This document shows, one piece after another, positions 61,776-64,000 of a stretch of DNA of 64,000 nucleotides. Below the pieces are notes generated by a model, which was not told the DNA's origin, searched no databases, and saw only the letters and a list, made by a program, of their open reading frames with translations. Source of the DNA: Clostridiaceae bacterium (GTDB lineage Bacteria; Bacillota; Clostridia; Oscillospirales; Acutalibacteraceae); contig JAETSR010000010.1 in assembly GCA_021769555.1 (NCBI GenBank), positions 1 through 64,000 of the forward strand, written 5' to 3'. The position numbers and the translations under genes were made by a program. The first letter of the stretch is position 1. The number at the start of each line of letters is the position of its first letter.

Positions 61776-62501
61776 TCACCGTTTCTCCGCCCGCACCAGA
61801 AGCATCATCGGCCTGCGCAGCTCATCAGACATGCCCGGCTGGCTGAGCATATCCTCAGAGGGCTGTGCCTCCTCAACGGCAGTAATAACAAAACCACAGC
61901 TGATAAGGCCGTTAAGTATCTGCGTAAGGGTGTGGTGCTGCTTTTTTACTTTACACCCAAGAAAATTTGTTACCCGCTCGCCCGTGGTAAAGTAGCCGTC
62001 CACAGGCCAGTACAGAGGCGAGCCGTCAGGGGCGTACACCCAGTCCTGGCCCACCCCGGCAGTAAACACCGGGTGCTCAATATTGAACAGGAAAACGCCC
62101 CCGGGCCTCAGCGTTTTGAACACCTTGCGGTATACCGCGCCAAGGTCTTCAATATAATGCAGCGCAAGATTTGAGACCACCAGGTCCCATTCTTCCCCCG
62201 GATACTCATAATTCTCAATGCCGCACAGCCTGTAAGCAACAGTCTCTCCCTCGCTGCTTTTTGCCTCACTTAGCATTTTTTCGCTGATATCAAGGCCCAG
62301 CACTCTGACAGCGCCCCGCTCCACAGCATACCGGCAGTGCCACCCATATCCGCACCCCAAGTCCAGCACAGAGCCCCCGGACACGTCGGGAAACAGTTTC
62401 TTTAGCTGGCGCCACTCACCGGCGGCCTCAAGCCCCTGTTTACTTCTGGACATTTGGGAATACTGTTCGAAAAATTTTGGGTTGTCATACTCGTTTGCCA
62501 T
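61776..62501 (-). CDS. Class I SAM-dependent methyltransferase
   Basis: 241 residues. SAM motif VLDLGCGYGWHCRYA, VLGLDISEKMLSEA, DLVVSNLALHYIED and LRPGGVFLFNIEHP (motif VI). The N terminus NPKFFEQYSQMSRSKQGLEAAGEW is common to a group of small-molecule methyltransferases. Substrate unknown. Start follows GGAGGGG. Confidence 0.88.
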   Translation of the reverse strand: MANEYDNPKFFEQYSQMSRSKQGLEAAGEWRQLKKLFPDVSGGSVLDLGCGYGWHCRYAVERGAVRVLGLDISEKMLSEAKSSEGETVAYRLCGIENYEYPGEEWDLVVSNLALHYIEDLGAVYRKVFKTLRPGGVFLFNIEHPVFTAGVGQDWVYAPDGSPLYWPVDGYFTTGERVTNFLGCKVKKQHHTLTQILNGLISCGFVITAVEEAQPSEDMLSQPGMSDELRRPMMLLVRAEKR

Positions 62502-62556
62502 TCTATCCCCTCCTCAGGGTGTTATTATAGCGCATATACGAGGGCTTTGCAAGAGC

Positions 62557-63621
62557 TCACTTTATTCTGGGCCGGCGGCGTATATACATCACAACGCGCT
62601 CTGCCAGAGCAAATATTGCCGCAAAAAACGCGCCAAAAAATCCGAAAAGAATAGGCCGGGCTATCACCATATTCTTTGCCGCTACTATTTCCTGACCGGC
62701 AATGGATTCAGGCAGGGACGGTTTCAGCTCTCCCGTTGCAGCGGCCGGAGGGGCAAAGCTCTTCAGTGCTCCGAAAAACTCATCTATAGCTCTTGTGATA
62801 GTCCCAAAATCCGTAATGCGCTCCCTGGGCAGCAGTGACGACGGCAGGTCCACTGTGTTCAGCACCAGCGGTACGCATGCCAGCAGCAGCACTCCCAGCG
62901 CCAGGTTCACGCACAGGTACCAGCGGTTGCGGCGGGCCTCCTTTGAGTATACACACGAGAATGCCCATATAACCAGCACCGCTGTGAATATTCCCAGCAG
63001 CAGCCCAAAGGCCGTGAAATTATCCAGCAGCTGGTTCATATCATTAAAGCTGTAGACCGTGGCCCCGGCGAGGTATGGCACCCGGCTTTTTGCCCGGCTC
63101 GCCATAAACGGAACGGTGTCGTCCTCAACATAAAGCTGCACGGCCCTTTGGCCCCATTCCTCAGCGGTTACGCCGCCCGGAAGGTCAGCGTCATCCCAAG
63201 CCAGCTCCAATTCCAGGCCCTCGGGGAATACCGCCAGCCAGTGGTCCTCAGTTTTGCTGCCGCCGCGGACTACCTCCACCAGCTCCCCTTCTCTCAGGGG
63301 CTTGGAGCTGTACTGCACAAAATCTCCCCAGGAGGAGTTTCCCAGTATCAGCTTATCCTCTCCCAGCAGCCACCCCTGTTCCTCCGTTGCCCGGGTGCCT
63401 GCCTCCCAGCCTGTGCCCTCATATAGTTTATATAGGTGCAGGCCGTTCTCATCCTCAATAAGGCAGTCGGCGGGAAGTGATGAGTCTCTGTCCCAGCCGC
63501 CGTCGGGCTCAACGGCAGTCACCTGCGGTATCATCTGCTCCTCAACTTTTATTGAAAGGAACGTGCAGGCCCCTACTATCCAGAATATCAGTGTAAAAAT
63601 AAGCAGCGCTTTCTTTTTCAT
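62557..63621 (-). CDS. Membrane protein of unknown function
   Basis: 354 residues. An N-terminal helix (about 5-24), a large outer domain (about 30-200), then membrane helices near 205-225, 237-260 and 325-345. The outer domain has WLLGEDKLILGNSSWGDFVQYSS and no named match. It starts two bases after the stop of a sugar-type ABC permease, so it is probably part of a carbohydrate uptake operon. I do not recognise the family. Confidence 0.65.
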   Translation of the reverse strand: MKKKALLIFTLIFWIVGACTFLSIKVEEQMIPQVTAVEPDGGWDRDSSLPADCLIEDENGLHLYKLYEGTGWEAGTRATEEQGWLLGEDKLILGNSSWGDFVQYSSKPLREGELVEVVRGGSKTEDHWLAVFPEGLELELAWDDADLPGGVTAEEWGQRAVQLYVEDDTVPFMASRAKSRVPYLAGATVYSFNDMNQLLDNFTAFGLLLGIFTAVLVIWAFSCVYSKEARRNRWYLCVNLALGVLLLACVPLVLNTVDLPSSLLPRERITDFGTITRAIDEFFGALKSFAPPAAATGELKPSLPESIAGQEIVAAKNMVIARPILFGFFGAFFAAIFALAERVVMYIRRRPRIK

Positions 63622-63622
63622 A

Positions 63623-64000
63623 TTATTTCACCTCCGCGAGTACAATGCCCTCTACAAGCTCCTGATTGAAATAGGTGAACAGGAACAGCGGGGGCAGCAC
63701 CACAAGTATACAGCATACCAGCTGCAGGGTCGGGTCGGCAGGCGGCACATAGGCAAGGGCCACAGATATGGGATACCGCAGAAAATCCTTGATGTACGCT
63801 ATAGGCTGTTCGACCATGTTCCAGCCATCTAAGAATGACAGCAGCGTGACACAGACCAAGCCACTTGTATTCATTGGCAGCACTATTTTTGTAAGCATCC
63901 TGAACAGCCCGCATCCGTCAAGCTTCGCCGCGTCGATAATGTCCTCGCTTACCGACTTAAAGCTCTGCGTCAAAATAAATGTACCCAGCGGGATAAAAAT
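63623..64000 (-). CDS. Sugar ABC transporter permease (MalG-type), C-terminal part
   Basis: 125 residues remain; the N-terminal part lies beyond the window edge. The EAA loop SEDIIDAAKLDGCGLFRMLTKIVLPM is the ATPase contact, preceded by IFIPLGTFILTQSFKSV and followed by two membrane helices. It is the second permease of a carbohydrate importer. It ends two bases before the next gene. Confidence 0.9.
   Translation of the reverse strand: MFIPLGTFILTQSFKSVSEDIIDAAKLDGCGLFRMLTKIVLPMNTSGLVCVTLLSFLDGWNMVEQPIAYIKDFLRYPISVALAYVPPADPTLQLVCCILVVLPPLFLFTYFNQELVEGIVLAEVK

Noticed and set aside
1-64000. CRISPR array or rRNA operon
   Set aside because: No regularly spaced direct repeats and no rRNA-like sequence were seen on either strand.

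Overview
The window looks like chromosome of a low-oxygen, spore-forming Gram-positive bacterium of the class Clostridia, most likely a gut Oscillospiraceae/Ruminococcaceae-type organism. The reasons are: AGGAGG-type ribosome sites with many TTG/GTG starts, consensus sigma-A promoters, sporulation genes (CwlD-like, SpoIIM, SpoVB-like), the order hrcA-grpE-dnaK-dnaJ under a perfect CIRCE operator, [FeFe]-hydrogenases, a dockerin protein and sortase-assembled pili. The taxon is inferred; no rRNA or marker set is present to fix it.

Layout. 1-12.3 kb holds housekeeping genes: a TIM-barrel isomerase-like gene, a metF / MetH-activation-domain / metH operon, cwlD-like amidase, radA, a possible GME-fold protein, a methyltransferase, two tyrosine recombinases (one is XerD next to spoIIM) and a DUF624 membrane protein. 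12.3-12.9 kb is an AT-rich non-coding gap. 12.9-14.5 kb is a secreted dockerin protein. 14.7-19.3 kb is a four-gene hydrogenase operon: thioredoxin-like ferredoxin, PAS-containing sensory hydrogenase, SpoIIE-type phosphatase, second hydrogenase. A divergent MATE exporter and a tandem palindrome lie beside it. 21.7-26.5 kb is the heat-shock operon. 26.6-38.5 kb holds a SpoVB-like flippase, prmA, cupin, tandem GNAT, glnS, gltX, a VanY-type peptidase, a glutamine amidotransferase-like hydrolase, a diaminopentanoate-dehydrogenase-like enzyme and a TauE-type transporter.

38.5-58.5 kb is the most distinctive region: about 20 kb of co-directional minus-strand genes for the cell surface, starting from one strong promoter (58492-58520). 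In order of transcription it encodes an active-looking signal peptidase I, a 1585-residue LPKTG adhesin with nine His/Cys repeats and a fibro-slime domain, a coiled-coil/proline-rich protein, a signal peptidase homologue whose catalytic Ser is Ala, an LPSTG pilin, a class C sortase, a pilin-like protein with no anchor, three secreted proteins of SipW/TasA-locus style, a MucBP-like wall protein, a SipW-type signal peptidase, a class B sortase, a transglutaminase-like lipoprotein, and then a reduced type IV pilus/type II secretion-like set (GspF/PilC, four small pilin-like membrane proteins, PilT). Thus three kinds of surface-assembly machinery sit end to end.

58.6-64 kb carries an orphan receiver-domain protein, a GHKL histidine kinase facing a LytTR response regulator, tRNA-Leu(CAG), a methyltransferase, an unknown membrane protein and the end of a sugar-type ABC permease cut by the window edge.
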